The notes beneath the pieces were generated by a model. It had not been told where the DNA came from and did no database searches. It was given only the letters and a program-made list of their open reading frames with translations. The position numbers and the translations under genes were made by a program. A stretch of DNA of 42,342 bases, taken from Candidatus Woesearchaeota archaeon. Its GTDB lineage: Archaea > Nanobdellota > Nanobdellia > Woesearchaeales > UBA10200. The stretch is from assembly GCA_016180275.1 (NCBI GenBank), contig JACPBN010000007.1, positions 1-42,342 on the forward strand, written 5' to 3'. Of this stretch, positions 25,655 through 36,249 are shown piece after piece (positions within the stretch are counted from its first letter, which is position 1; the number at the start of each line of letters is the position of its first letter).

Positions 25655-27055
25655 ATGGAAGCAAACAATCTGAAAGCGAAGACAAGAGTAAATTTAGCAG
25701 GAGAAGTTAAATTATTGAGGATGTTTGCTTTGTTATCGTTGATAGTTATAGCAGTTATAGCGGTAGCTTTCTTTGTGTTCCCTACAGTAACTGCAGTGAA
25801 TGAATTAGGAACTCCAACTATAAATACGACTCTGAAAAGCCAGAGCCCTGATCCTTTAGAGCCAGATAAGACAGCTGAGCTCAAATTTACAATCCGTAAT
25901 AGGGGAAAAGTCGCTGCTAAAGATGTTGTTGTGCAGTTAGTGCCTGAGTTTCCTTTAAGTGTTTTCGGCAAAGAAACTGAAAGTATAGGAGACCTTAGTG
26001 GCGGTGAGGATATAGGTGAAGCAACTGAAGTCGTATTTAAGGTAAAAGCTGAGAAAGATGCTACAGAAGGAGAGCATAAAGTAAAGTTAAAGATAAAATA
26101 CAATGGAGTCTGGACAGGAACACAGGATTTTACAGTAAGAGTGAGGACATTTGATTCAATATTAAATATTGAAGAATATAGTTTTGAGCCAGAAGAGATA
26201 AAGGCAGGAGAGCCATTCAAGCTAAAACTGAGATTAAAGAATTATGCTGACAATTACTTAAGAGATGTAAGCGTAAAGCTAGAGATTGATGGGACAAGCT
26301 TTGCACCTGATAAATCAACAAATGTAAAAGTAATAAAAGAGCTTGCTGCATACAAGACAGAAGAAGTTGATTTCGACCTGATAAGCGACAATACACTCAC
26401 AGCAAAGCTCCATAAGGTGATTGCTAGGATAACATATGTGAATAATCTTGGAACAAGCTTTGCAAGAAACAGCACATTAGGCATTGCAGTAAAGAGTGAG
26501 CCAGAGTATACTGTTAATATTGACCAGACAGAAGTGTTCTCCAAGAAAGATAAAGGCAAAGTTGTTGTCTCTTTCTATAACAAAGGCACAAGCGACATCA
26601 ATTTTGTCTCGCTTGAATTAGCAGAGAGCAGTGATTTTGAAATATTGTCTCCAAAGAATGTTTACTTGGGCAATATTGAGAGCGATGATTTTGAGAGCGC
26701 AGATTATAACATCTATGTCAAGGAAGTGAAGAAAGAGATTGAATTGAAAATGACAGCTAAATTCAAGGACAATTATAACAAGGAATATGTCAGGCAGATA
26801 TCATTGCCGTTAAAGCTCTACTCTGAGAAAGATGCCATCAAATATACTCTCAAAAAGGCAGAAAGCAAGGCAATGCAGATAATATTCGGGATGATCGGAG
26901 TTTTGTTTGCAGCATTCTGGGTGTTTATGCTAGTTGACTGCTACAACAGCAGATTGACAAGAAACAAAAAGATCGCTTGGCTTGTGATAATTGGGCTTTC
27001 GTTCGTGTTCGGCGCAGCTGCATATTATTTTATCGGGAGAAGCAAGAGCATTTAA
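25655..27055 (+). CDS. Membrane protein with CARDB/COG1361-like Ig-type domains
   Basis: 466 aa; N-terminal TM, repeated NRGKVAAKDVVVQL / YNKGTSDINFVSLELAES segments, C-terminal TMs; between ABC ATPase and permeases. Confidence 0.75.
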   Translation: MEANNLKAKTRVNLAGEVKLLRMFALLSLIVIAVIAVAFFVFPTVTAVNELGTPTINTTLKSQSPDPLEPDKTAELKFTIRNRGKVAAKDVVVQLVPEFPLSVFGKETESIGDLSGGEDIGEATEVVFKVKAEKDATEGEHKVKLKIKYNGVWTGTQDFTVRVRTFDSILNIEEYSFEPEEIKAGEPFKLKLRLKNYADNYLRDVSVKLEIDGTSFAPDKSTNVKVIKELAAYKTEEVDFDLISDNTLTAKLHKVIARITYVNNLGTSFARNSTLGIAVKSEPEYTVNIDQTEVFSKKDKGKVVVSFYNKGTSDINFVSLELAESSDFEILSPKNVYLGNIESDDFESADYNIYVKEVKKEIELKMTAKFKDNYNKEYVRQISLPLKLYSEKDAIKYTLKKAESKAMQIIFGMIGVLFAAFWVFMLVDCYNSRLTRNKKIAWLVIIGLSFVFGAAAYYFIGRSKSI

Positions 27056-27076
27056 TCAGATATTTTTATTATAATC

Positions 27077-27282
27077 AGTTAAGGCAGTGGCTACGCCTGC
27101 GAGCACTCGCTTAGATTATTGAAGAGTTGCTCCTCCTCTACGCATAGTTAAGATGCAACCTCGCTAGAATAGTTAGTTGTTATGAATATTGCTACCTTAC
27201 CAGTTCAAGTTCGCCCGTCGCAACTTAAGATGTTTTTATTGATTTGTGCTCGCCAAAATTGGCTGTAGCCACTGCCTTAACT
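27077..27282. ncRNA. Structured intergenic element, copy C
   Basis: AGTTAAGGCAGTGGCTAC (27077-27094) / GTAGCCACTGCCTTAACT (27265-27282); GCGAGCAC/GTGCTCGC; core at 27121-27141 and 27211-27227. Confidence 0.6.
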
Positions 27283-27312
27283 CTGCAGAAATTATTTTAG
27301 TATGAGGTACTT

Positions 27313-28533
27313 ATGCTGAACGAATATTTCAATCTTGCATTAAAGAATCTGCTGAAAAGAAAGCTGAGAAGCTGGCTGACTATGATAGGCATCTTCATAG
27401 GCATTGCTGCAGTTGTATCTTTAATCGGATTAGGACAAGGGTTAAGAAATGCTGTTATCGGGCAGTTCAGTTTTCTTGGGACAGACTTTATTACAGTGCA
27501 GGCAGGTGGAGTGCAGTTTGGGCCTCCAGGCAGTGGAGTCGTTAAGCCGCTTACAAAAGATGATGTCGAAGATCTGAATGATGTAAATGGAGTGAAGTTT
27601 GCAATTGGCAGACTTATCAAGACAGGCAAGACTGAGTTTGATGATAAGGTAAGCTTCAATTTTGTAGGAAGCATGCCAGATGGTGAGCAAAGAAAAGAAG
27701 TTGAGAAGATTCTCGGCATTAAGGCAGAGAAAGGAAGATTGTTGAAAGATGGAGACAGGCTTAAGGTTGTAGTTGGAAACCATCTGCTGAACAAAGACCA
27801 TTTGGGAGAGAAGCTGAAGATAGGGAGCAAGATTCTTGTGCAGGGTAAGCAGTTTGAGGTAGTAGGGATATTAGAGAGCAGAGGCAGTTTTATCATCGAT
27901 ACTGTTGTTTTTATGAACATTGATACTATGAGAGAAGTATTTGACAAGAAGGATGATGTGAGCGCAATCCTTGTAAAGACAAGAGACGGAGCTAACATGA
28001 ATATTGTCAAAGAGAATATTGAGAAAGTCCTTAGAAGGACAAGAAAAGTAGATGAGGGAGAGGAAGATTTTAGGGCTGAGCTTGCTGCCAATAATCTCGC
28101 TGCATTAGATTCTACATTATTTGCAGTGCAGCTTTTTGTCTATATAATTGCAGGAATATCTTTAGTAGTGGGAGGCATAGGGATAATGAACACGATGTAC
28201 ACTGCAGTTATCGAGAGGACTAAAGAGATAGGAATAATGAAGAGCATAGGCGCAAAAAACGAGGATGTGTTTATTCTGTTCTTTTTTGAATCAGGATTAT
28301 TAGGGATGGTGGGAGGGATAATAGGCATAGGCATTGGAGTTGGATTAGCAAAAGGCCTTGCATACATCGGAAGCTTGCAGCTGGGGAGCAATCTGATACA
28401 AGCAAATATTTCATTTGGTTTAATTGTTGGCGCATTGCTGTTTTCGTATTTAATTGGAAGCCTTGCAGGAATATTGCCTGCAGTTCAGGCGAGCAAGCTA
28501 AGCCCTGTTGAGGCGCTGAGGTATGCGAAATGA
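27313..28533 (+). CDS. MacB/FtsX-like ABC transporter permease 1
   Basis: 406 aa; KRKLRSWLTMIGIFIGIAAVVSL ... MNTMYTAVIERTKEIGIMKSIGA ... LPAVQASKLSPVEALRYAK. Confidence 0.92.
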   Translation: MLNEYFNLALKNLLKRKLRSWLTMIGIFIGIAAVVSLIGLGQGLRNAVIGQFSFLGTDFITVQAGGVQFGPPGSGVVKPLTKDDVEDLNDVNGVKFAIGRLIKTGKTEFDDKVSFNFVGSMPDGEQRKEVEKILGIKAEKGRLLKDGDRLKVVVGNHLLNKDHLGEKLKIGSKILVQGKQFEVVGILESRGSFIIDTVVFMNIDTMREVFDKKDDVSAILVKTRDGANMNIVKENIEKVLRRTRKVDEGEEDFRAELAANNLAALDSTLFAVQLFVYIIAGISLVVGGIGIMNTMYTAVIERTKEIGIMKSIGAKNEDVFILFFFESGLLGMVGGIIGIGIGVGLAKGLAYIGSLQLGSNLIQANISFGLIVGALLFSYLIGSLAGILPAVQASKLSPVEALRYAK

Positions 28534-29744
28534 AAGCAGATTATTTCAAATATGCAATTGATAATCTATTGCACAGAAAGATGCGAAGCTGGCTTACTGT
28601 GCTCTCTATACTTATTGGAATAACAGCAATATTTGCGCTAGTGAGCTTTGGGCAAGGGCTTAGCAGCTATGTTGATAATATCAGCAATGAAGCTGGCAGA
28701 GATAAGCTTTTGTTCCAGAGCAGCAGAATGCAGGCTCCAGGAGCAGATGATACATTCTTCCTCAAGAAAGAGGAGATTGACTTTTTGAGAAAAGTAAACG
28801 GAATAAAAGAGGTTGCTGCTACTTATATCAAGGTTGCAGAAACAGAGTTTGACAAGCAGAAAAAATATGTGTTTATATTTGGCATCAGGCAGAATGAGGA
28901 ATATAAGCTTGTTGAAGAAGCATTCACATTAAAATTAGATAAAGGAAGGAAGCTAAAGCACGGAGATAAGTTTGATATTGTGCTTGGATATAATTATCAG
29001 CTACCGAATAAGATCTTCAAGAAACAGATAGGATTAAGAGACAAAATAAAGATCAATGGCAAGGATTTTGAAGTTGTTGGGTTCTATAAATCTATAGGAA
29101 ATCCGCAGGATGACAGTAACATATATCTCACAGATGAGGCATTTGAAGAGCTTTATCCTTCGCTTGTTGACAAATTTCAGTTTAGCATTGCGAGAAGCGA
29201 GAAAGAAACTGCAACCAAAGAGCTTGCAGAATTTGCTGAAGATAAGCTAAGAAGATTCAAAGGCCTTGACAAAGGAGAAGAGGATTTTTCTATCCAGACA
29301 TTCCAGCAGGCAGTTGAGACTTTTACAAACATACTGAATGTCATCAATGCTGTGCTTGTCTTGATTGCATTAATCTCTCTTTTAGTTGCAGGAGTAAATA
29401 TAATGAACACGATGTATACTGCCGTATTAGAGAGAACTCAAGAGATTGGTGTGATGAAGGCAGTAGGTGCGCAGAATAAAGATATAATGCTGATATTTTT
29501 GCTTGAGTCTGGGATGCTAGGGTTGATAGGCGGAGTTCTTGGTGTTGTTTTTGGTTATCTGATTGCAAGCATCGGCGGACAGATAGCTGTGAGTTATGGG
29601 TATGCTATTTTGCAGCCAGTGTTTAGCTGGATGCTTGTTGTTGGATGTTTAGGATTTGCTTTTTTCATCGGTGCAATCGCTGGATTACTGCCTGCAAGAC
29701 AAGCAAGCAGATTGAGGCCAGTGGATGCGCTTAGGTATGAGTAA
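28530..29744 (+). CDS. MacB/FtsX-like ABC transporter permease 2
   Basis: 404 aa; paralog of preceding gene, overlaps its stop; MNTMYTAVLERTQEIGVMKAVGA. Confidence 0.92.
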   Translation: MKADYFKYAIDNLLHRKMRSWLTVLSILIGITAIFALVSFGQGLSSYVDNISNEAGRDKLLFQSSRMQAPGADDTFFLKKEEIDFLRKVNGIKEVAATYIKVAETEFDKQKKYVFIFGIRQNEEYKLVEEAFTLKLDKGRKLKHGDKFDIVLGYNYQLPNKIFKKQIGLRDKIKINGKDFEVVGFYKSIGNPQDDSNIYLTDEAFEELYPSLVDKFQFSIARSEKETATKELAEFAEDKLRRFKGLDKGEEDFSIQTFQQAVETFTNILNVINAVLVLIALISLLVAGVNIMNTMYTAVLERTQEIGVMKAVGAQNKDIMLIFLLESGMLGLIGGVLGVVFGYLIASIGGQIAVSYGYAILQPVFSWMLVVGCLGFAFFIGAIAGLLPARQASRLRPVDALRYE

Positions 29745-29848
29745 TCTTTATATACTTGAATTTATTATTTGTTGATATTGTATTGTTATAAATTTTTTAT
29801 TAAGATTTCAGTTTAAGATTTTAATAGTATAAAAAAGAGGGCGATAAG

Positions 29849-31171
29849 TTGGTAGAACTAAATGTATTCTTGAATTTCCTGATAGCAATGGCTTTAGGGG
29901 CAATGGTAGGGTTTGAAAGGGAGATTGGGCAGCTAAAAAGCGTTGCCAAGGAATTCGCTGGATTGAGGACATTCATACTTATTTCTCTGCTTGGCGCGAT
30001 CACTGGTTACCTTGCAAATGTGAGCAATTCTAATATATTATTTATTGTTGCTTTAGCAGGAGTCTTTTTTATTACGATTGCAGGATATACAGTAACTAGT
30101 TTTGTGTATAAGAAAGTAGGCGCGACTACTGAGGTAGCAGCATTGCTTGTCTTTCTATTGGGTGCAATGACAACAACCGGATTTAGAGAACTTGCGATAA
30201 TATTTACGATAATCGTTACTGTTGTTCTTGCAACAAGGCCAATTTTAGCTGGATTTGTAAAGAGAGTAGATACAGCTGAGATATATGCTACTTTGGAGCT
30301 TGCAGTAATATCTTTAGTTATTCTGCCTTTTCTTGCAAACAAAAGCTATTCTCCGCTTGATGTGCCTATATTAGCAGATATAATCAAAGTCATGCCGTTC
30401 TTTTCAATTGAAATGGTTGCGCAGCTTGCTGTTTTTAATCCTTATAAAATCTGGCTTATGATTGTGTTTATTTCTGCACTAAGCTTTGCAGGGTACATAT
30501 TGATAAAAATTGTCGGAACAGAAAAAGGCATTGGGCTGACAGGATTTTTAGGAGGCATAGTGTCAAGCACAGCTATTACAACCAGCTTGGCGCAGGAAAG
30601 CAAAAGAACAACTGCTGTTTTCAGGCCATTTGTGCTTGGAGTTGTGATTGCTTCTTCCACAATGTTTTTGAGAGTAATGCTTGAAGTTCTTGTAGTAAAT
30701 AATTCATTAATAAAATTTGTTGCACTGCCGCTTGGCATAATGGCATTAACAGGTTTCATCGCTGCGTTTGTCGTCTGGCAGAAAGAAAAGAGCGAGCCAA
30801 AAAAGCACATAGATTTCAAAAGCCCATTTGCATTATTGCCAGCGATCAAATTTGGGCTGTTTTTTGCATTTGTATTATTTGCTGCAAAATTGGGGCAGAT
30901 ATTGTATGGCAGCAAGGGTATCTATCTTGCTTCATTGCTTTCTGGGTTAGTTGATGTAGATGCTATCACATTAAGCATGTCTAGCTTGGCATTAGCAGGA
31001 GATATATCTTCAAAAGTGGCTGTTACGGCTATCACTATTGCAGTGTCTAGTAATACGATAGTCAAGGGAGGGATTGCTTATTTATTTGGAGCTCGAGAGT
31101 TTGGGCTGATGATAATGAAGATATTTGGGCTGATATTATTGCTTGGGTTGGCTAGTACGCTACTGCTTTAG
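29849..31171 (+). CDS. MgtC/SapB-DUF4010 family membrane protein
   Basis: 440 aa; NFLIAMALGAMVGFEREIGQ...LRTFILISLLGAITGYL; C-terminal multi-TM. Confidence 0.85.
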   Translation: MVELNVFLNFLIAMALGAMVGFEREIGQLKSVAKEFAGLRTFILISLLGAITGYLANVSNSNILFIVALAGVFFITIAGYTVTSFVYKKVGATTEVAALLVFLLGAMTTTGFRELAIIFTIIVTVVLATRPILAGFVKRVDTAEIYATLELAVISLVILPFLANKSYSPLDVPILADIIKVMPFFSIEMVAQLAVFNPYKIWLMIVFISALSFAGYILIKIVGTEKGIGLTGFLGGIVSSTAITTSLAQESKRTTAVFRPFVLGVVIASSTMFLRVMLEVLVVNNSLIKFVALPLGIMALTGFIAAFVVWQKEKSEPKKHIDFKSPFALLPAIKFGLFFAFVLFAAKLGQILYGSKGIYLASLLSGLVDVDAITLSMSSLALAGDISSKVAVTAITIAVSSNTIVKGGIAYLFGAREFGLMIMKIFGLILLLGLASTLLL

Positions 31172-31229
31172 ATAGGTAATGAGGATATTGATTATAAGTG
31201 GATAATTATTTGGATGCAGTGAACATAAA

Positions 31230-31808
31230 ATGAACATCTTTGATGCAGTTGCCTTATTGTCCATCAGTTATATTTTTCCATTGCCTTTCTGGTGGTTTGT
31301 AATACATTCTAAGTTTCTGGCTTTAAGAAAATTTGGACTTGGCTTTCATATTATGATCATGGCCATTTGGGTGATGATAGGCATAATTCTCTTCAAATAC
31401 TCTTTTAAGATATTGGCTTATCGCTTAGAGACAAGATACACATTTTTTGCTGGGATCTTATTAACATGCCTAGTTGTTTTTATTGACCTAAAAAGGCAGC
31501 AGGATTTCTCATTCACGACCATAATCGGATTGCCTGAAGTTTTGCCTAAAAAATACAAAAGCAAGCTTATAACTCAAGGTGTCTTTAGTTATATCAGGCA
31601 TCCACGGTATTTAGAATACATATTGTTTGCTTTGGCGATGGCATTTGTTACAGGGTCAGTGATTTGTTATCTGTTCTTCATTTATACGCTTGTTGCATTT
31701 AATTTTCTTGCAAGATTGGAAGAGAAAGAGCTTATCCAGAGATTTGGGAAGAAGTATCTTGCTTACATGAAGAGAGTGCCGAGGTTTTTGCCGGGATTAC
31801 GTGCATAA
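31230..31808 (+). CDS. Isoprenylcysteine carboxyl methyltransferase-like membrane protein
   Basis: 192 aa; LITQGVFSYIRHPRYLEYILF ... RLEEKELIQRFGKKYLAYMKRVPRFLPG. Confidence 0.8.
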   Translation: MNIFDAVALLSISYIFPLPFWWFVIHSKFLALRKFGLGFHIMIMAIWVMIGIILFKYSFKILAYRLETRYTFFAGILLTCLVVFIDLKRQQDFSFTTIIGLPEVLPKKYKSKLITQGVFSYIRHPRYLEYILFALAMAFVTGSVICYLFFIYTLVAFNFLARLEEKELIQRFGKKYLAYMKRVPRFLPGLRA

Positions 31809-31820
31809 TAAATAGCTAAT

Positions 31821-32837
31821 CTATCTTTTCATACCCTCGCAAATAGTGCCGAGACTCATCAAGCATGACAGACCGAGTAGGGATGATTCATCATTGGGTC
31901 CTAATATCTCTTCTTTGGCATGTGCATATGCAGGTTGGATCGCTGAAAGATAAATCAAAGCTGTGGGTATTGCTCTAATCAAAAACAACTGCTTTATATC
32001 TCTGTAGGCAAATGAACTAGACTTTTCAGGATCGTGCTCAGCTGAACAGTAAGCTCCTAAAGGGATAGGCCCTGTGTTATTAACAGGTAAAAATCCGTAA
32101 TTTTCTCCTAGTCCATTTTGTATAGCAGATGCTGCGGTGTCATAGTAGATTGCGTTCATTATTCCAGCTGAAAATTTTCGCAATGGTAAAGGCCAGCCTA
32201 TTCCTAATCTGCCTCCTTTATGTTTTGCTCTAACTCTATCAAAGTATAAAGCAATTTTTTCATTCATTTCTGATTTTAAATGAGCTAATCGGGTTTCATC
32301 TTCTGTGAAGCCCATAAGTACACCAAAGTCGGATATTGCTTGTCTTTTATTTTTAAGTAAATCACTATATTTTAATGGATGTTGTCTTGCAGCCACTTTA
32401 ATTTCTTCAACAAGCTCAGCTATAGACACAGATCTATCTGGATTAATATCTTGTATAAGTGAAGAATAGAGTTCTACCACTGTATCCCAAAAGCCAGAAT
32501 AATTTAATGCCACTAGCCCACATATTCTTGCTTGTGTTTGTGAAGAGAATGGTAATTGGAGATTTATTTTGGAAACACTATTTGCAAATCCGTGAACTTT
32601 ACCTTTCACATCTTCTATTCCTTTTCCTGCTCCAAATTCATCAAACATTTTTCTATACACCGCAAGCATTCTCCCTGTTGCATTTCCAAGAGAGTATGCA
32701 AACAATTTACCTAAGATTCCGATATTTTCAGGCATAGCTGCTGAACATGCATGATAATCATTAACCTTTGCTTCTAGCAGTTCCTCAACAATAACGGTTC
32801 CATCTTCAGTTATGTCTGTCATTTTTATTATCCCCAT
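31821..32837 (-). CDS. Hypothetical protein
   Basis: 338 aa ORF, no family recognised. Confidence 0.6.
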   Translation of the reverse strand: MGIIKMTDITEDGTVIVEELLEAKVNDYHACSAAMPENIGILGKLFAYSLGNATGRMLAVYRKMFDEFGAGKGIEDVKGKVHGFANSVSKINLQLPFSSQTQARICGLVALNYSGFWDTVVELYSSLIQDINPDRSVSIAELVEEIKVAARQHPLKYSDLLKNKRQAISDFGVLMGFTEDETRLAHLKSEMNEKIALYFDRVRAKHKGGRLGIGWPLPLRKFSAGIMNAIYYDTAASAIQNGLGENYGFLPVNNTGPIPLGAYCSAEHDPEKSSSFAYRDIKQLFLIRAIPTALIYLSAIQPAYAHAKEEILGPNDESSLLGLSCLMSLGTICEGMKR

Positions 32838-33005
32838 AATCTATAAATATGCTTATGACTCAATTTTGTACGTTTATCCTCATCATCTATTTTAATCCCC
32901 GGAGAGTAAAAACTCGATGTAGTTAATATATCCTCGGTTTCAAAAACTGCAACTTTAAGTTTCAGAGCAAAAAGCTTAAAAACTATAGGGCATTAACAGC
33001 CAAAG

Positions 33006-33827
33006 ATGTATGTAAAAACAATATTTCCGCAGAAAGACACGATAAGCACACTGATCATTGCAGTCTTAAGCAGGAATTATCCTCTTTCTAAGATGAAGCT
33101 CTTTAACACGATAAAGTCAGAGCACAAGAAGAATATAACGTATCAGGGCGTGTCAAAAGTTGTCGGGCAACTGGCTGAAGAAGGCATACTGCAAAGACAA
33201 GGAAAGGAATATGCCTTAAACAGTGAGTGGATCAATAATCTCCATAAATTCAGCCAGGAATTAAAGGGAAATTACACCAAAGGAAAGTTAGGGTTGATAG
33301 ATAAAAACACGACAGAAGCCACATTCTATACAGTGGGAGAGTTTATTGATTTTACATTTAATAATCTTAACACAGATTTCCTTGGTTGCGAGAAAGGCAA
33401 AAAAATAGCATTGCAATTAAGAAATATCGGATTTATGCCTGTTTCAAGAGCCCATATAGCGCATCTGAAAAAATTCATGGAAACAAATGAGATGTATGTT
33501 GCAGTCCAGGGAAATACAATAGTAGATAAGACCTTATCAAAGTTTCTCAAATCTTTTGGGATTAAAGTTAAGTTAGGGGCTGACTGCGCAAAAGACTCAT
33601 TAGTTCTTGTTACTGAAAATTGCTTAGTTAATATTTATGAGTCAGACGAGCTAAGAAAAGAGCTTAGGTCAATCTATCATGATGCCAAAGGCCTTAAAGA
33701 CCAAAAGCTGATGGGCTTTTTCAGGGATATCTTGTTTAAGCAGTACACATATCATGTAACATTTAACAGAAATAAGGAGCTGGCTGCCAAAATATTAAAG
33801 CAGACACTTGCATTTTTTGAGAAATGA
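33006..33827 (+). CDS. wHTH transcriptional regulator-like protein
   Basis: 273 aa; N-terminal KMKLFNTIKSEHKKNITYQGVSKVVGQLAEEGILQRQGKEYAL resembles archaeal wHTH. Confidence 0.65.
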   Translation: MYVKTIFPQKDTISTLIIAVLSRNYPLSKMKLFNTIKSEHKKNITYQGVSKVVGQLAEEGILQRQGKEYALNSEWINNLHKFSQELKGNYTKGKLGLIDKNTTEATFYTVGEFIDFTFNNLNTDFLGCEKGKKIALQLRNIGFMPVSRAHIAHLKKFMETNEMYVAVQGNTIVDKTLSKFLKSFGIKVKLGADCAKDSLVLVTENCLVNIYESDELRKELRSIYHDAKGLKDQKLMGFFRDILFKQYTYHVTFNRNKELAAKILKQTLAFFEK

Positions 33828-33875
33828 TGATGATATTTTGTTTTTTTAGCTAATGCAATAAAATCCTATAATCTG

Positions 33876-34301
33876 CTATTTCTTTCTCATTGTTATTATC
33901 TTATACCCAAATATCCTGCTCAGAAAGAGGTTAAACAGATTCTCTCTGATGCGAAAAAGGAGACTCATCTTGTCTGTTTTCTTAAATCCGCATTTTTTAT
34001 ATAACTTCTCAAGCTTTGAGTCACACTGTAAGAAGAGATCTGAATCTGTTGTTGATAAAACTTTTTTTACCAATTTTTCCGCATAACCTTTGTTCCTGTA
34101 TCCAGGATAAGTATAAGCTGTCTTTAATTCGTAAAATCCATCATATTTTTTCAGGGTCAAGAAAGAGATGATACTTCCCTTTTTTATCATATAAACTTCA
34201 GAATTAAAGAGGATCACTGATGGGTCAAGGGGCGGAGAATTCTTTAAGATTGTCGCCATTAATCCAGGATGTTTCCAAAGCTTTGATTTTGTTATCTTCA
34301 T
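33876..34301 (-). CDS. GNAT-family N-acetyltransferase
   Basis: 141 aa; AYTYPGYRNKGYAEKLVKKVL ... KLEKLYKKCGFKK. Confidence 0.75.
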   Translation of the reverse strand: MKITKSKLWKHPGLMATILKNSPPLDPSVILFNSEVYMIKKGSIISFLTLKKYDGFYELKTAYTYPGYRNKGYAEKLVKKVLSTTDSDLFLQCDSKLEKLYKKCGFKKTDKMSLLFRIRENLFNLFLSRIFGYKIITMRKK

Positions 34302-34321
34302 TGTTGTTATCTTTATTATGA

Positions 34322-34939
34322 TTATTTGCGTTTTGCAATGAACACTTTAAACACATCAGTCCAGCCTGTTGTATGCTCTTCAACGATCTTAAACCCTGCA
34401 TTTAAAATATCTGATTTAGTGTCTCTTGTCATATCAGAGCCAATCACTAATCTGCTAAACGGCTCCATGACATATTGGTGCAGTTTTATCAACCAATTCT
34501 TGCTTAATACGTGCGCAATGACAATCATCCTGCCATTTTTCTTCAAGACTCTTTTTGCTTCCTTCAATGCAGCAACTGAATCCTTAACAGAACAGCAGTA
34601 GATAAACACCACAACAACAGCATCAAAAGAACTTTTTTTAAGCATCGATAAGTCCTGCGCATCTGCATGGATGAAAGTGTAGTTTTTTTTATCTGAAACG
34701 GTTTTTTTTGCGAGCTCTAACATCTTTTTCTCAAAATCAAGGATGGTTACCTTTGCGCCTTTTGAATAATATCTGTAATTGCCTGCGTCTCCAACACCTA
34801 TATCAAGAACTTTGCCTTTGAGCTTAGGAAGAAGCTTCTTCCTCAAGGATTCTAAATCAATAAGGCCAATATGCCTAAATAAGCCATAAATTATCCTGTA
34901 CATATGCAGGTTTCTTGAATTCTTTATCAATTCACGCAT
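34322..34939 (-). CDS. Class I SAM-dependent methyltransferase
   Basis: 205 aa; VLDIGVGDAGNYRYYSKGAKVTILD, LKEAKRVLKKNGRMIVIAH. Confidence 0.85.
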   Translation of the reverse strand: MRELIKNSRNLHMYRIIYGLFRHIGLIDLESLRKKLLPKLKGKVLDIGVGDAGNYRYYSKGAKVTILDFEKKMLELAKKTVSDKKNYTFIHADAQDLSMLKKSSFDAVVVVFIYCCSVKDSVAALKEAKRVLKKNGRMIVIAHVLSKNWLIKLHQYVMEPFSRLVIGSDMTRDTKSDILNAGFKIVEEHTTGWTDVFKVFIAKRK

Positions 34940-34959
34940 TTTATTGTTTCTTAATCTTC

Positions 34960-36195
34960 TTATGCTCTCTTCTTCCTTATAAACTCCCTTTCCAATCTTC
35001 TATGATATCTCCAGTGTGAGATCTTGTTCCATAGGATTATAGTCAATCCTGCGCCAATACTCTCAGTTGAGCCAACTGCTGCTAAAACCCAACCATTGTA
35101 CATTAAACCGGAAACTGCAGCGATTATGCCAGTAATAGGCGCTAATGAAGAGCCAATCAATAATCCCAATCTTGCAGGGTTAGTAAAATCCTGCCTTAAC
35201 GCTTCAATTACTTTCTCCCATCTTGTATGAGGCTTTAATTTCCTTTCTTTTATAAGCGTTTCAACACTGTGATAATACATGCTGATGCTGAGTATGGCAG
35301 TTGTCAATGAAAGAGCAACGCTGCTAAGGCCAAACAAAATGCCTGCAAATATAATGTGACCTGAAACAAAAAAATGCTCGACTTTGTAAGCACCATATGT
35401 TGCAAGAATAAAAACAGGCACAAGAATCTTTAATCTCTTTAACAAGAATCGCCATGAAAATCCAGAGCCGCGGAGAGCCATTAATTCTGCAGATTCGCCC
35501 AACAAATCATCTGCGCTTGCAGCAAATATCTTTCCAAAGCCATGTGAATATTTCTCAAGAATGTGGGCAATTGGACCGACAAACAACATTGCTTTTATTA
35601 TGTTTTGGGCAATTGCAGTCCTTTCATGGGCATTATCGCTGATAATCCTAAAAATAATATAGTCAACTGCCAACTGATAAAGAATCTCATTTAAATGCGC
35701 GACAAAATCCTGCTCGTGCTTTGTGATGCCTGAATTATTTATGTCAATCAAGACTACCTGCTTGAACTTTGTCTTGTACCTAAGGATTGTGTTCAGATCT
35801 TTGTCCAAATCAACCTTATGGGCTTTTGCATGATTATAATCGTTTTCAGTGAATATTGGCTTTTTGCCTTCTTTTAACAATTGAGGAAGCCATGTTGTGA
35901 TGCAGAAATGCTGGCTATTGATGCTGATATCAGAAACTGCTTTCAACAAAGCATCTGGTGTTCTTTCAAATATTCTTACGCCAATAGCTTTGCCTTCTTC
36001 TATAACTTGTATTAGCTTTTCCCTGTTATGAGGAGTCTCTTTCAGAATATACTTAATCTCGTCTGGCAGATATTTTTCATTCTTTGGAGTCAATTCTTCA
36101 GGGATAGAGATCACTTTAAGGGCATAATTATCATCTTCTCTTATGCCTTCTTTCTTAAGAAGATTATCAATTCTGGTTTTTATTGATTTGAGCAT
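34960..36195 (-). CDS. Hypothetical multi-pass membrane protein
   Basis: 411 aa; long soluble N-terminal region, C-terminal TM helices. Confidence 0.65.
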   Translation of the reverse strand: MLKSIKTRIDNLLKKEGIREDDNYALKVISIPEELTPKNEKYLPDEIKYILKETPHNREKLIQVIEEGKAIGVRIFERTPDALLKAVSDISINSQHFCITTWLPQLLKEGKKPIFTENDYNHAKAHKVDLDKDLNTILRYKTKFKQVVLIDINNSGITKHEQDFVAHLNEILYQLAVDYIIFRIISDNAHERTAIAQNIIKAMLFVGPIAHILEKYSHGFGKIFAASADDLLGESAELMALRGSGFSWRFLLKRLKILVPVFILATYGAYKVEHFFVSGHIIFAGILFGLSSVALSLTTAILSISMYYHSVETLIKERKLKPHTRWEKVIEALRQDFTNPARLGLLIGSSLAPITGIIAAVSGLMYNGWVLAAVGSTESIGAGLTIILWNKISHWRYHRRLEREFIRKKRA

Positions 36196-36249
36196 TATTT
36201 ATGATGAAGCAACAACCTTTTTATATTTATCTCTTATTAGCGCTTTTTT

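Noticed and set aside
25600-26220. 206-aa minus-strand ORF opposite the Ig-domain protein
   Set aside because: Antisense shadow; Ser/Phe/Thr-rich with no motif.
27297-28091. 264-aa minus-strand ORF inside ABC permease 1
   Set aside because: Antisense of a strongly supported permease.
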